The notes under the pieces: generated by a model
What the model was told of the DNA's origin: nothing
Databases searched by the model: none
Seen by the model: the letters and a program-made list of their open reading frames with translations, nothing else
Shown: positions 20,413-32,109 of the stretch, one piece after another
How positions within the stretch are numbered: position 1 is the first letter of the stretch
Layout of the letters: every line of letters begins with the position of its first letter
Made by a program: the position numbers and the translations under genes
Assembly (NCBI GenBank): GCA_965644295.1
Contig: CBFFRP010000212.1
Span: 1-64,000 of the forward strand
Origin: Paraphysomonas bandaiensis
Taxonomy: Eukaryota > Chrysophyceae
Direction of reading: 5' to 3'
DNA: 64,000 nucleotides

Positions 20413-22385
20413 AACTCAAAACACCTGAAGTCAGCAGATGTCAGGTATATCAACATTCTGCTTGCTCCCTGCGTTTGCTTTGAGTGATTGATGCTGAGTA
20501 TGAGTTCACATTATTCGGTATCTGTGTGGCCGGCCAATGACCGAGGTAATGCGTCAAACTTTCCTCATGGATGCATGGCAATGGCAATGATGTGATTAGA
20601 CCTGTCATGTCTTCTCACACGACTACTGCCTCTAGTCTTGGTTTCTCCTGACCCAGGTCATTGAGATTATATCAAGGCTCTGGCACTGTTCTCCAAGCAG
20701 TGTCAGGTACATTTGTGGTGCTTTTATGTTATTCTTGCTTAGTAGGTTTTCATCCGAGCGGGGAAGGTGCACGGTTTCCTACTAGTGTAAGTCACTCGGG
20801 AGAAGAGTGCAAGGTGGATGCATGTGCTGGATGAGTGCACACAATGGAGGGAAGACATTGGAGTCAGCTTGAATTTGTAACAGATTTTGGTAGATGTCTG
20901 TTTCATGCGTCAGTGTGCAAAATTGCACCAGTGAGACCGCTTCGTGACCGTGGGAGGACCCGGCGCTAGAGCTACTTTATTCTCCCTTCCAGACTACCTG
21001 CTGCTGTGAACACCACCTTGAAGAGGGCCCTAAAGATCTGCCGCATATACAGGAGACATATGCCGAAGACACCGACCGCAAGTTGTTTGTGTTAGGACAA
21101 GTAGATTGGGCAGGAGCGTATGATCCGGCTTAAACACGCAACTCGTCGTATGCCCATGTAGCTAACTAAATCGTGTTGTATAGTTGAGCACTTGTCGGTG
21201 CATGCAATAGTAACTAGATGAGAGTCATGTTATGCATAGTGTCGCGCGAGTTGTTAGGTTGGTCGCGGCAACGCACAAGCTTGCGCTTCTTAATAATCAG
21301 ATTTTCAATAATATATATGGTGCACGCAATCCTGATAAGAAAACGTGTCCCAAACCCTAAAATATACACAAGTCCCACTGATCTAAATCACATCTCCAGC
21401 TTTGAATTCTCCAGTAAAGGAGTTATAGTCGTAGTGTTGTGGAGTCTTGATTTTGAAGATAGTAATATATCACTTCCACTGACATCATTCTGATCTTCTA
21501 CAACAGACGAATTATGGAATACACTCAACGAAGAGTGTTTGATGACTTGCTCTTAAAAATTGACTCATCATTCTGCTTTCCCTAAGATTGTTTAATATTA
21601 TAATAAAATCAGATTATGTATATAATAAGGTATGAATAAACACTTATGGGTCAACGATATTACTGCAAGTCCCATATAAGGCCTTATATATAGAGTACAT
21701 AGCAATTATTTAGATTAAAAGTTGTATCTCATTGTGTCGTTGAAGTTTGACGTAATAATATCTCATCTTGTACAGCTTCGTTGTCAAACCAAAATATTGA
21801 AGTTGTATGTCCATATTATTATCCAGAGGTAATAAAGCACTGTTTTGAGACAAAATGGGAATAAGCTAGTAATTATAACTGGCCAGATTAACTATAATAA
21901 AAGGAACTATAAAAAATATTTTATTATTGTTCTGTCCATCACTAATACCATAGTATTGTCAGTTATAGTATATTGTTTTCTAGAAAAAACGTATAATTGC
22001 TCCATTAAATTGAATTTTAAACTTCATACTTTGGGTATTAGGACTGTGTAACCATTAATTGTCAATAGCCCTTCTTTTGCCTCAGAACACCTTTTCCTAC
22101 ATATAACTACTCTCCCGGAATTGATAATTCTTGAATGCTTCTGGTCATTTAATTAAATAAGCAAAGTGAGATGATGCCAATGGGTTTTATAGTCTTCTGA
22201 TTTTATTCTATAAAAAATGAATTTCTAAATAAAAAGACTGTACAATATATATACAGTATGTTGTAATGAGATGACAACAGTCATCATACAGTATATAGGA
22301 TATATATATTGTCATTTTATCATGACGTTCTGGCAGACGTCGTCAATGAAACTTCTTCTAGCATCCCGGCGAACTATGTAATTCG
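20413..22385. other. Spacer with possible old coding relic
   Basis: Bases 20490-21200 are richer in GC than their surroundings. Near 20985-21080 they translate in one frame to a short protein-like stretch (LKRALKICRIYRRH) without a valid gene around it, perhaps transposon debris. From 21200 to 22385 the DNA is AT-rich with no gene seen. Confidence 0.3.
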
Positions 22386-22582
22386 TCTCAGAGTTTCAGA
22401 ATGAACACATTTGAACATACATGACAAAGGTCTTATAGTAAGTTTGAATCTTCTAATAGCTGTATTTAGCTTGCACCGCTTATGACTATGTGTAATGTAT
22501 AGATGTATAGTAATTATGCTATTATACCTTGGCAGTTAAACTGATGGTATTTGAAATATTCAATTAATTGCGTTAACCGACA
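22386..22582 (-). repeat. Inverted repeat, right arm
   Basis: Partner of 18515-18712 in reverse complement, as described there. Confidence 0.5.
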
Positions 22583-23224
22583 ACTAATTGAAGCAGGTTG
22601 TAGAAAATTATAATAGTAATTATTATTTGCTAACCCTAATCTACTATAACAATTAATAGTTACTCATCCATGTTGGATATCGTATTTTACTTGCCTGTAA
22701 CAAGAATATTCAACAGTACTTATCTTACAACTCCGTAAAAACTATAAATATTTGGTTTAGTACTGTCCACTTAGTCAATATTGCACTGTTTGGGCCCCAC
22801 TGAAATACCTACACTACTTCAATTAAATAATACTTTTATTTATATATTATATATACAAGAATATTTTCAATTTCGGTATGCCCATTATTCTTCTCGATCG
22901 TCAAAAGTTTCACAAAATGTCGTTGAGAAGAGGCGTTTATGAAATTGAAATATACAAGATATCATCATGAAGTGTAGCACCACGAGTGTATAATGCTAAA
23001 TATAACACATCTCTATACACAATTCGCCACACATTCAAGTTTCTATATATAAATATGGTAGGAATAATATAATACAAGTTGCATTGTGAACCTGTTATGT
23101 ATGGAACGTAGTTAACAAGCAAACGTGACGATCTATGTGAGTGTCATTGTGTACCAAGAAAGCCAGGGGAGGTGGATCAAGTGGCCGCCCTATATATACC
23201 GTGATTCTATATTATACACAGAGT
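22583..23224. other. AT-rich spacer
   Basis: No gene seen; possible promoter of the following uncertain locus. Confidence 0.4.
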
Positions 23225-23742
23225 ATGCAGTAAAACAAACATTTCTAAAGCTTGCGCCCAAACTTTAAGACCTCTAAAAACTTTCTGAAATCGATTCCGA
23301 CAATATATTTGCTGTGTATATCTGATAGATGTGATATGATATTATATACACACAGAGTGATCAATACGAAGTGCTCTTATGTGAGCCACACCTCGACCAA
23401 TACGAGTGCCGTCTATCTGCGCTTGAAGCAGCCCTTGACGAAGATATGTATGAAGACGACAAAGAATCAGTTCAATACATTGTCGACAATGCCTGTGATT
23501 CCCACAAGCTCATCAATGTACTGAGGCAAGTCAGGATCAGATATAATATATTTCCTTATAGTGATTTGGAGAGAAGTGACTGCGAGAGCTCTCCGCATAT
23601 CACATCACATCATGAGGAGCGGTGTGTGTTGCAGAGTCATGGGTTGCTAATCTATAGAGCGAAAAGAATTCTTGAAGACAGAGGACCATCTGAACTGAGC
23701 CGACAGGAGCAGATCGCTGTCGACTTTATTGTAAGGTGGTGA
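23225..23742 (+). CDS. Uncharacterised acidic protein (gene model uncertain)
   Basis: The frame 23358-23742 reads like real protein: acidic and helical, with ordered Leu/Glu/Asp content (CRLSALEAALDEDMYEDD, then KRILEDRG and LSRQEQIAVDFI). It lacks its own ATG. A possible start is ATGCA at 23225-23229 joined over a 128-base intron to 23358, which would give 129 residues beginning MHDQYEVLLCEP and ending at the TGA 23740-23742. A strong donor (GTAAGG) at 23731 directly after VDFI suggests that this may instead be spliced to 24047 and form one 213-residue protein with the next locus. I do not recognise the family. Confidence 0.4.
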
Positions 23743-23784
23743 ATGTATCATGCATGAGGGCATGAACAGTGTGTGTACATCTGT

Positions 23785-23915
23785 GCAGCACTGCTCAGTA
23801 TACCGGTATACTGCTCTGTATTATACAACTATACATACATACAGTACCCTATACCGCTGTAGGAATTCCTCCTGTATATACAGAAGGTATACAATCAGTA
23901 CACTGCTGTGCGTGA
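23785..23915. promoter_or_regulatory. Cluster of GTATAC/CAGTAC words with AGGAATTCCT palindrome
   Basis: The composition matches the spacers before other genes here: TACCGGTATAC, CTGTAGGAATTCC, TGTATATACAG and GGTATAC. AGGAATTCCT lies at 23861-23870. This favours a separate gene starting just downstream rather than an unusually long intron. Confidence 0.35.
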
Positions 23916-24079
23916 GAACTGAACTACTGAACAAGAATGTACTGAGAAACAGTGCTGAAGACTGAAGAGCAGTCGACGAACACGCAGACTCTCTGCCAGT
24001 TCCTACTCACCCGTCACTATTACTTCCCTGGTTTACATCTTCAGAGTTAGTTGTTACACTTTTCGAGAAGCGTGGTGAT

Positions 24080-24408
24080 ATGGGCTCTAGGTGGTTGCAG
24101 GACCTCCCCAATATCTCGAATACCATGGTGAATACTAACCGCACCTCATTCGTGGTGAGCATCAGACTGAGTCATTGCTCCTTGCTACTCATTTACATAA
24201 CTTTTGTAGAAGCATCCTCCTCCGTACATCGCATACGCCAGCGACAATGTTGAAGGAAAGGTCACTGAAGGTAACTCCTTGTTTGTTGTTTTCGTTATTT
24301 TATTTCCACACAGTAGCGGCTTCTAAAGACATTCCGTTGGAGCTATTTCCTGAAAGTAAGTCAGCTCCACATGATACGATGAAGTGTAAACGGAGAAAAA
24401 TAGAGTGA
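24080..24408 (+). CDS. Small basic-tailed protein of unknown function
   Basis: Three exons (24080-24154, 24210-24270, 24314-24408) give 76 residues with clean GT-AG junctions. The sequence contains KHPPPYIAYASDNVEGK and ends in a basic cluster KCKRRKIE that could be a nuclear localisation signal. The frame remains open upstream of the ATG to about 23966, including LVVTLFEKRGD. An upstream exon is therefore possible, either from the preceding locus (acceptor after 24046, phase 0) or from an unseen start. I do not recognise the family. Confidence 0.45.
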
Positions 24409-25370
24409 ATGTATCTGGAACGTGAAGAGTTTCATTGTCGAATATGTTTGTGATGATATTATATATTGATGCCGTTTGTTAGTCACTTCCATATGAGTTT
24501 TTTTTCGTAGTGTAGTGATTGTGACGGGTGATAGTGTATATTATTAAGTTAATATAACAACTAAAAGTACAACTGTACTACTAGAGAATTCATCATACAT
24601 ATCTGTTATCGTTCATAGTAAAGCTCTATGTCGGGTATTCATTATTTTCATATGGATTCCTATTTTCTCTTCTTATTAGAATGGTGATATAACGCATGTA
24701 ACTAAACTTGAACCCGTATATTACCTAGTAAAATTATTATCAATATTTCTTATCGTTCATTGCCATTCACTAAATTCATGTCGCATTTTCTACCAATCAA
24801 TTTCATACAATCTTAGATATTAGATAGTCCCACTCTTATACATTATACATCAATATATATCAGTATATATTATATATTATCAATCTACTAGTTTTAATCC
24901 TATTGTATCATTAGTTCATGTCAGGGCTTGACGTTTCACGGCGTACTCTTAACCAGTACTGTATTCTTCAAGTAGCGGCCATAATTCACATACCTTAGAA
25001 ATTAGAAATACAGCTTTTAATTGCTTAATGCTCAATAAAGCTCGTCAATAAATACAATACTTGACATGGTTACAAAATATGCTCACATGGTATATACGAA
25101 TATGCAGAACAGCAAGGTTAAAGCATGGTATATTACTACTGCTACAGTACACTCCTTACGTTCTCATATTTTCCATCCATAAACAATGACAATACCGTGA
25201 TATAGCTGCGGCTATGATTTGCATGGAGGTAATACGCAATACCCCCACGCGGTAATTAGACTGCAGACATAAAGAAACTCAATAAAAAATACTAATTTAA
25301 TAATAACAGGGAGATATATTATTATCAGTACTCATTACATACAAAAGAGACTCGTCTAAAAAAGTATCTT
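24409..25370. other. AT-rich spacer between convergent genes
   Basis: No coding signal; it holds the 3' flanks of the + strand locus and of the minus-strand EGF-like gene. Confidence 0.45.
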
Positions 25371-26198
25371 TTACATTACTGTGGTCTGGTGCTGGCAGCG
25401 AGTTCCAAAGAAACCAGTGAAGCAAGAGCAGGTTCCAGATCCATAGTCGCAAATACCTCTGCCAGAGCAATCACGCCCAGCCTCATTACCATATCCATCC
25501 AAAGGATCAAGACCAGAGGGGCATTCCTGCTGGTCACATGCAGGTCCTCTGTATCCTGCATCACAAAGGCATCCAACGTGCTTCATAGCGTCCCAAGGAG
25601 TGGTGTAAACACGGGAAGCTTTGGATGCCAAATGCTTTTCAGGCCAGCATGTTCCACGGTCATTACAGTTGTTAGGACAGACAGTTCTCTGGCAAGCAAC
25701 ACCCTCGTATCCAGTGAAGCATTGGCATTCGCCAGAAGTACGATCACAAATTCCCTTATTAGAGCATTCAACCCAGGGATGTAAATCATTGGCATTGACG
25801 ACAGATCCAACCCAAGCAAAGTCCTTAGGGCAAGTTCTCAGAGAGCAATCAGGTCCGGTGTATTCATCCTCGCCATCAATACCCTTGTAGCATCGGCAAT
25901 TATCATTGAATTCACAGGTTCCATGACCAGAGCACTGGTTCTCGCACATACCAGCCTGGCGGTGACGGCGCTTGTCCCATGTAATTTGACCCCAAGGCTC
26001 CTCAACATATGAAGGAGCACTTGTAGGAATAGAGGTTGGTTGTCCAGAGGGTTGACCAGTAGGCACACAAGTTGGTTGTCCAGTAGGTTGACCAGTAGGT
26101 TGACCACTAGGCTGGCCAGATGGAACAGAAGTGGGTGCAGCAGTTCCGCTTGCAACCGCAAACATTGCAGCTGAAACAATTACAGATAGGATCATCAT
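25371..26198 (-). CDS. Secreted protein with GQPT repeat and EGF-like modules
   Basis: A single exon encodes 275 residues from ATG 26198. I chose this start because it is followed at once by a hydrophobic signal peptide ([18 protein letters not shown]). Next comes a spacer made of four-residue S/T-G-Q-P units ending near residue 60, a composition common in secreted stramenopile proteins. The rest is Cys-rich, with several EGF/tenascin-like units: [34 protein letters not shown] and [20 protein letters not shown]. No transmembrane segment or GPI signal is obvious, so it should be secreted or wall-associated. The ligand is unknown. The upstream in-frame extension to 26351 would place the signal peptide internally and is rejected. 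Confidence 0.85.
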   Translation of the reverse strand: MMILSVIVSAAMFAVASGTAAPTSVPSGQPSGQPTGQPTGQPTCVPTGQPSGQPTSIPTSAPSYVEEPWGQITWDKRRHRQAGMCENQCSGHGTCEFNDNCRCYKGIDGEDEYTGPDCSLRTCPKDFAWVGSVVNANDLHPWVECSNKGICDRTSGECQCFTGYEGVACQRTVCPNNCNDRGTCWPEKHLASKASRVYTTPWDAMKHVGCLCDAGYRGPACDQQECPSGLDPLDGYGNEAGRDCSGRGICDYGSGTCSCFTGFFGTRCQHQTTVM

Positions 26199-26614
26199 CT
26201 TGCTAGCAGTACAATATGATGTTAATTTAGAGATTTGTGAAATGTGTAACTGGATTGATTGCAACTTGCAACACATTGCAAACCAAAACGTTTCAAGTCC
26301 GTTGCGTATCTTGTAGGGACAATTGCATTGCACCAATTTACTATTATCCAATCAAAACCAGCCACATAATACTTTCAGTATTCTTCATTTTGCGCCCTGT
26401 CAAGATATTTTTTTCTTTGAAGTGGTGATGATGATGTCCATGGATAAGTGATGGTCGAATCTTCGAGAAAAGATATCTAGATATTACGCACGAGCGAGAT
26501 GTTGATGTGTAGATGTTACGAGATGCCTCCTCTGAGTGCAATCGTTACTCTCATTATCGATACAAGTATACCTTATTTGTTTCATTTGCTTTGAGGAGTA
26601 ACTGAACTAGTAAA
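26199..26614. promoter_or_regulatory. Divergent spacer, EGF-like / acyl-CoA synthetase
   Basis: A 416-bp intergenic region between head-to-head genes. No GTATAC cluster is seen here, unlike several other divergent spacers. Confidence 0.35.
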
Positions 26615-28797
26615 ATGAGCAATCAGCTTTGGACCACAGACCCGAGTGTGTGTCTGGATGTGAAGGTCGGGCAGTCAGGCGCAGGTACAGTCCATAGCAT
26701 TACATGTAACTGTGTTGATTGCTGATGTGGTCAGCGGCATATCCCCCCAAGACAGTGGTGCAGGTATTCCAGGACACTCTGGCGAAACACGGCTCTGAGC
26801 GCGCAATGGCACAGAAGAAGAAAGTGAACGGCGTGATGGGCGACTGGAAGTACTGGACTTGGCAGGACTATTGGAACGACTGCTTTCGCTTTGCCAAGAC
26901 ACTGGTTCATCTTAATGTGGATATGTTTAAGATAATCAATATTATTGGCTTCAATTCCGTAAGTTTTAATCAATAAAAGTGCCTTAGTCTTAATTCGTTT
27001 TAGCCCGAGTGGTTTATTGCTAACACTGGAGCGATACTGGCGGGATGCATTGCAGCTGGAGTCTACACCACTAATCTTCCGGACTCGTGCATATACATTG
27101 CAAACCATAGTCGCGCCGAAGTAATTGTTGTTGAGGGAATCAAGCAGCTTATGAAATATGCCAACCGAGGTGATGAGACTCCCTATCTGAAGGCTATTGT
27201 TGTGTATGGAGAGGATGTGAAGCAGTCAGACAGGGAAGGGTTCCAAGTACCTGTGTACACGTTCGATGAATTTGTAGAACTAGGAAACTCTGTGGCAAAT
27301 ATAGAAGTAGAAAACCGATACAGCAGCGTGCAACCTGGAAACTGTTCCACACTCATTTACACTTCTGGAACAACTGGGCCACCCAAAGCAGTAATGATTT
27401 CGAATGATAACATAACGTGGTCTGTGCGTTGTCTCGTAGATAATTACCTCGATTTGAATCACACTGATCGCATTGTGTCTTACTTACCGCTGTCCCACAT
27501 TGCCGGACAGATTATCGACATTCACTCGCCCATGTACCTGGGAGCATGCACGTACTTTGCCCAACCGGACGCCCTAAAAGGGACGCTCACAACAACACTC
27601 AAAGACGTGCGCCCTACCCTATTCTTTGGGGTCCCGCGCGTGTGGGAGAAGATTGAGGAAAAGATGAAGGACATGGGCAGGCAAACTACTGGCGTCAAGA
27701 AGATGCTTTCGTCCTGGGCCAAATCTTGCGGTACTGAGAAAACCAAGAGAGCCCAGTTTGGTGGCGACCATGGAACACCCTTTGGATATGGCTGCGCGAA
27801 TAGCATTGTGCTTTCAAAGATTAAGGAAGCTCTGGGTCTTGATCAAGCCAAGTATTGTTACACAGGAGCTGCTCCCATATCTGTGGAGACCATGGAGTAC
27901 TTTGGTTCTCTGGACATTCCTATCTATGAGGTATTCGGACAGTCTGAGTGCACTGGTCCTCACACTGTGACATCATCAAATGCTTGGCGAATTGGGTACT
28001 GTGAGTACGATCTGATGCTAATATTGATGATACGTAATAGTGGTGACGGGTGCAGGCGGCCGCCCAATGCCTGGCACTGAGACCATGATTGCCGAGGGGA
28101 CCCAGGAGCTATGCTACCGCGGAAGACACATCTTCATGGTACGCGTATATCAATAGCGCTTATGGCGAACCCGCATAATGCTACTTTTCAGGGATACATG
28201 TACATGCCGGATAAAACAGAGGAAACAATCGATGAACAAGGCTATCTACATAGCGGCGATGTAGCAGAATTCGACGATAACGACGTTCCCGGCCAGGCCA
28301 AACCCTCTGGGTTCATGCGCATAACTGGGCGCATTAAAGATCTTATTATTACTGCCGGAGGAGAAAACATCCCACCTGTTCTGATTGAAAATGAAATGAA
28401 GACTGAAATGTCTGCTCTATCAAACTGTATCGTCATCGGAGACCGAAGAAAATATCTATCTATGCTAATATCCCTCAAGACGGAAGTTGACTTGGAGACT
28501 CAGGAGCCCACTGATAAACTAACTGGCGACGCTCTCTACGTTGGATCAGAGATCGGAAGTTCCGCCACAACAATGTCGGAAGCAAAGAACGACCCCAAGT
28601 GGATCGCGTATATCAATAATGGTATGAAGAAAGCAAATTCCCGAACAACGTCCAATGCACAGGTGGTACAGAAGTGGAAGATGCTTCCAGTAGATCTGTC
28701 GGAGAAGGCCGGGGACCTTACTCCTACAATGAAGGTCAAACGTAATGTGGTTTGCGAGAAGTATAAGGACCTTGTGGACTCAATGTATGCAGAGTAA
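26615..28797 (+). CDS. Long-chain acyl-CoA synthetase, bubblegum (ACSBG) type
   Basis: Five exons (26615-26684, 26735-26958, 27004-28000, 28056-28138, 28192-28797) encode 659 residues. The adenylate-forming motifs appear in order: the phosphate loop YTSGTTGPPKAVM, then YLPLSHIAGQ, FFGVPRVWEK, FGQSECTGPH, GYLHSGD and finally ITGRIKDLIITAGGENIPP. The GRIK-ITAGGEN form is that of the bubblegum subgroup rather than of typical ACSL proteins. The enzyme activates long or very long fatty acids with ATP and CoA, feeding lipid synthesis or beta-oxidation. There is no clear transmembrane anchor or targeting peptide. The donor at 28001 (TGTGAGT) was chosen over a nearer GTACTG because only it restores CGRPMPGTE in frame. 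Confidence 0.92.
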
Positions 28798-30214
28798 ATA
28801 TCTTTTTACTACGTTTATAAGTATCTGCTGTATCTCAGCAATAGGCTTAAAATAAATTTGTTTTTCTGAAGTTAAGTACTGTTAAACTTATAATGGAATA
28901 TTTGGACGTGAATACATACTGGATTTCGCAGTGTAGTTTTTTATATAAAGTTTCCCGTTTTACAGGATGCACTCCAGGAACGCATTCTGTTAAATAGTTC
29001 ATTGTATTCCTGAATAGGACTACGATATATGTATGATGTATACCAGCAAGAATATGAAACATTTAATTACCATAGTACTGTTGAAAATACTACTTTGATA
29101 TGAATTTAATTAGTCATTCCTTGCTCAATTAACATTACTTTTCTAATATCTTTTGCGGTTAAAAGTAAACTTGCACTATTAATACATAAGCATAATATTA
29201 TATCTATATAAGATGTTATAATGTAGTCAACACTTGTTATTCAAAACATCAATGAAAATCAAAGAAATTAAGAAAATTATATCTTTTATTGCCCATTTTT
29301 CTTTATTCTCTTTGACTTTCATCGGCATTTTGTGTTGTGTGTCCAATACACTCTGCGGTTATGAACAGAGAGTTCACTACTCTACTGAAACAGGCTTCTG
29401 TTTACTTAAAACTAACCTTGCATATTATTATCCTCGTTTTCAGGTGGCTTTCAACATTATAACCAACCTCATTTAGAATAAGTAGCCGATTAAAAGTATC
29501 ACTTCATATCTATTGATATGTGTTATGCGAAAATATGTGGGAATATAAATCATACACGGTGTGAAATTCAAATTGGCAAATAAAACCACTGAGTCTCTGA
29601 ATACTAAATATTACTTCGAAAAAGGCAACGTCACGTATTTAGTGCATTACTTTTGTTCCATTTATGTAGATATAACACTAGCCAACTCTACTTTCACTAA
29701 ATACAACCAACATATATCTTCCTCTTCATATTACTTTTTCTTCAACTCTACGGCTACAACACATTAATACTAAAACTACTTTTATTTATTATTTTAATAC
29801 TATATTCACTACTTGATCTTGGCGAGTACTAAACGGGAGATATTAATGTACAACACAACAGATGGTTCATGAATTATCTCTTGAGTCACACGTTTAAGTA
29901 AATAATATATATGTCTCTTGCATCCTTGATAACGTAACAGTTGGCAAAAATAAATCGCTCTAGCTAGCATTGAGTAAAATAACGCTCGAATTGTTGATTT
30001 GTAGTAATATATATAAGATTAAATAAATCTGTTTAAAAAGGCCAAATTCTAGTACTCTGGAAAAAATACAAAAGAATGACATATATTTATGAAATTACTA
30101 CGTTTGCTTCTCTTTCAAACTACTACTACAGCGTAATTATCATGAGTGACAGAGAGCATCGATGTGGATCATTAATAAAAAGAAGAAAATTTGTTAGTGA
30201 TTTGTATTATTATT
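28798..30214. other. AT-rich spacer, no gene seen
   Basis: Short frames such as 29234-29476, with one hydrophobic stretch, have no family signal or splice context. Confidence 0.4.
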
Positions 30215-30706
30215 AACAATAGGCGTTTAAAAGTCAGAACTAATGTATCAAAACATTTAACTGACAAGTGCTTAACTGTGATATCCTACTATTTAATGAT
30301 ATGAAAGCTGCTTGTGCGTCACCGCAAGCACCAAGGTGCAACCACTTTTGCTCTATCACTCAAATCAAACTCAGTGAGCAAGCATAATGTTGATCTACGT
30401 GACATCTGCTGACTTCAGGATTTATTAGGTGAACAGCCCGGATGCCTGACTTCAGCAGGTAGCCCAATACCCCGGATGCCCTTGAGGTGGGCCCATTCCC
30501 GGCTGCCTTATTATTCGTCAAACCCAAAGACGTCTACACAAGTGACGCTAATTAGTGTCCCTAGTACCACACACGCATTTGGCTATGAGTAGGCAGAACA
30601 AGTTTAGGTTACTATATATGCGACCCACGTTAGTTTCCCCGAGAAATACATCTGGTACTTATCCCCCAGAACGTCACGAAAAGGTGCGAGTCCGACTTTA
30701 TTGAGG
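30215..30706 (+). repeat. R1 dispersed repeat, copy C (full length)
   Basis: Collinear with copy B: AATAGGCGTTT, core at 30304-30348, CCCGGATGCC units, a GTCAAACCCAAAGACGTCTA block, and end GGTGCGAGTCCGACTTTATT. The last block resembles a tRNA T-arm/box B (GGTTCGANNCC) with one mismatch. Confidence 0.75.
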
Positions 30707-31455
30707 ATGTTGGTGACTTGATGGCTAACGCTTTTTAATTTGTTTGCAAGTTTTTTCTGAAAGTCACATTCTAGGGTGTTTTAACTTTACGAACTGAACT
30801 AAACGTGCACTCAATAATCTATTTTTAAATTTGTTATTAACGTTCATAGCTCATAGCCATTCATTAAATTTATGTTGTCACTATTACCAATCAATATTAA
30901 AAATCTTAGATAGACACAATTTTAAACAGTTAATATATTACAGTTTCATTGGTATATCATGTTCACTTAATACTGTTTACAGCTACTGTATTCTTTATAT
31001 GTAGTAACATTAAACCTTAAATTACAGCTTTTAATTGCTTACAGACAAGCAAACCTCAGCAAGTTTAAATCTCAATTCTAATAATATTTCATATAAAATA
31101 TCTTATTTAGACATGATATTTCCGTTTCTAGCTTCTTATCATATAGTGCAAAGTGCTAATACATTACACTACTTCGTATTTTCGTACATTTGATCTCACA
31201 GAAAACATTTTTAGTTGTACACTACGTCAAGTATCCCAATACGGAAGAATGACAATAAAGACGTGATAATGATCAATACATTATAATGCTTAAATCATAC
31301 ACGCACAGAGTGTGATGACGACATTCAGATTATATCATGCGTTAACATGTCACATGGTGCGTTAACACCAAATGAAAACATAATTGTAAAAACCACATAC
31401 GATGTGAAATTGAGTGGACTGACAACACAAATAAGACTACAACCTCACACGACAT
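30707..31455. other. AT-rich spacer, no gene seen
   Basis: No coding signal. Confidence 0.4.
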
Positions 31456-32109
31456 TCAAGGATAAGCGATATCAAGTGGTTTCGAAACAATTACACTTCT
31501 TCCTTTACTTGTATTCGACTCATCATCTGCAGAATAGTCGGAACTGCTAGAATCGACCGACGAAGACCTGAGTGTAGAGAGACTGCAAGTTCCACTCCGA
31601 CTTAAAGTGCCGGAGACATAATGTTTATCATTAATCGACTTGCTCAGTTTTCTGGGTGACGAAAGGCTTTCCAAGGACTCCTCAGCAGTAACTTCTGATG
31701 GGAACCACTTGTCTTGTAGATCACGGAAATTTGTACCTCCGATTGACGCCCGTCGCGCAATGATACGTCCTCTTGAACCAACAGAATTCGATGGGCGCAA
31801 AGTATGTCGCGCAGCCCGAGCATCATCCGGGGCATTTCCCGCTTGGTACGGACTCAGAATTCTATTCTGTGCCTTGACCTTAACACAGTCATCGCCCTCA
31901 GACCTCCTCACGCCCTTTGATCGGCGTCTCTCCGATGAACTCTTATCAGGGAACCACTTTGCAGCAATCGAATCATCCGCAACTACCTCAACTGGTAGAC
32001 CGATGTCGAACCCGGGGTTACATCTGTTGCGGGGAACGCTCTGTTTCCAAGAGGCCTCCAGATCCTCCACAGACCTCCGCACCAACACTGAATATAGCTT
32101 ATCGAACAT
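31456..32109 (-). CDS. Ser-rich protein of unknown function with duplicated KWFP motif
   Basis: A single exon encodes 217 residues. Composition is basic and Ser-rich with many potential phosphorylation sites and no predicted membrane segment. Two similar short segments stand out: DDSIAAKWFPDKSS (residues 46-58) and FRDLQDKWFPSE (128-139), both keeping KWFP and followed by acidic or Ser residues. Two RR-x-S or R-S-R-like stretches lie between them. The tail (about 180-205) is a Ser/Asp run. This pattern suggests an intrinsically disordered adaptor with two docking motifs, but I know of no family it belongs to. The start is the first ATG in the frame; GTATAC words lie about 35 bases upstream. 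Confidence 0.65.
   Translation of the reverse strand: MFDKLYSVLVRRSVEDLEASWKQSVPRNRCNPGFDIGLPVEVVADDSIAAKWFPDKSSSERRRSKGVRRSEGDDCVKVKAQNRILSPYQAGNAPDDARAARHTLRPSNSVGSRGRIIARRASIGGTNFRDLQDKWFPSEVTAEESLESLSSPRKLSKSINDKHYVSGTLSRSGTCSLSTLRSSSVDSSSSDYSADDESNTSKGRSVIVSKPLDIAYP

Noticed and set aside
26199-26351. In-frame N-terminal extension of the EGF-like protein
   Set aside because: It would bury a textbook signal peptide 51 residues inside the protein.
29234-29476. 80-codon frame with a hydrophobic stretch
   Set aside because: AT-rich region, no homologous motif, no splice or promoter context.
30660-30706. Box-B-like GGTGCGAGTCC considered as part of a tRNA gene
   Set aside because: No matching A box or cloverleaf could be found around it in any R1 copy; kept only as a resemblance.
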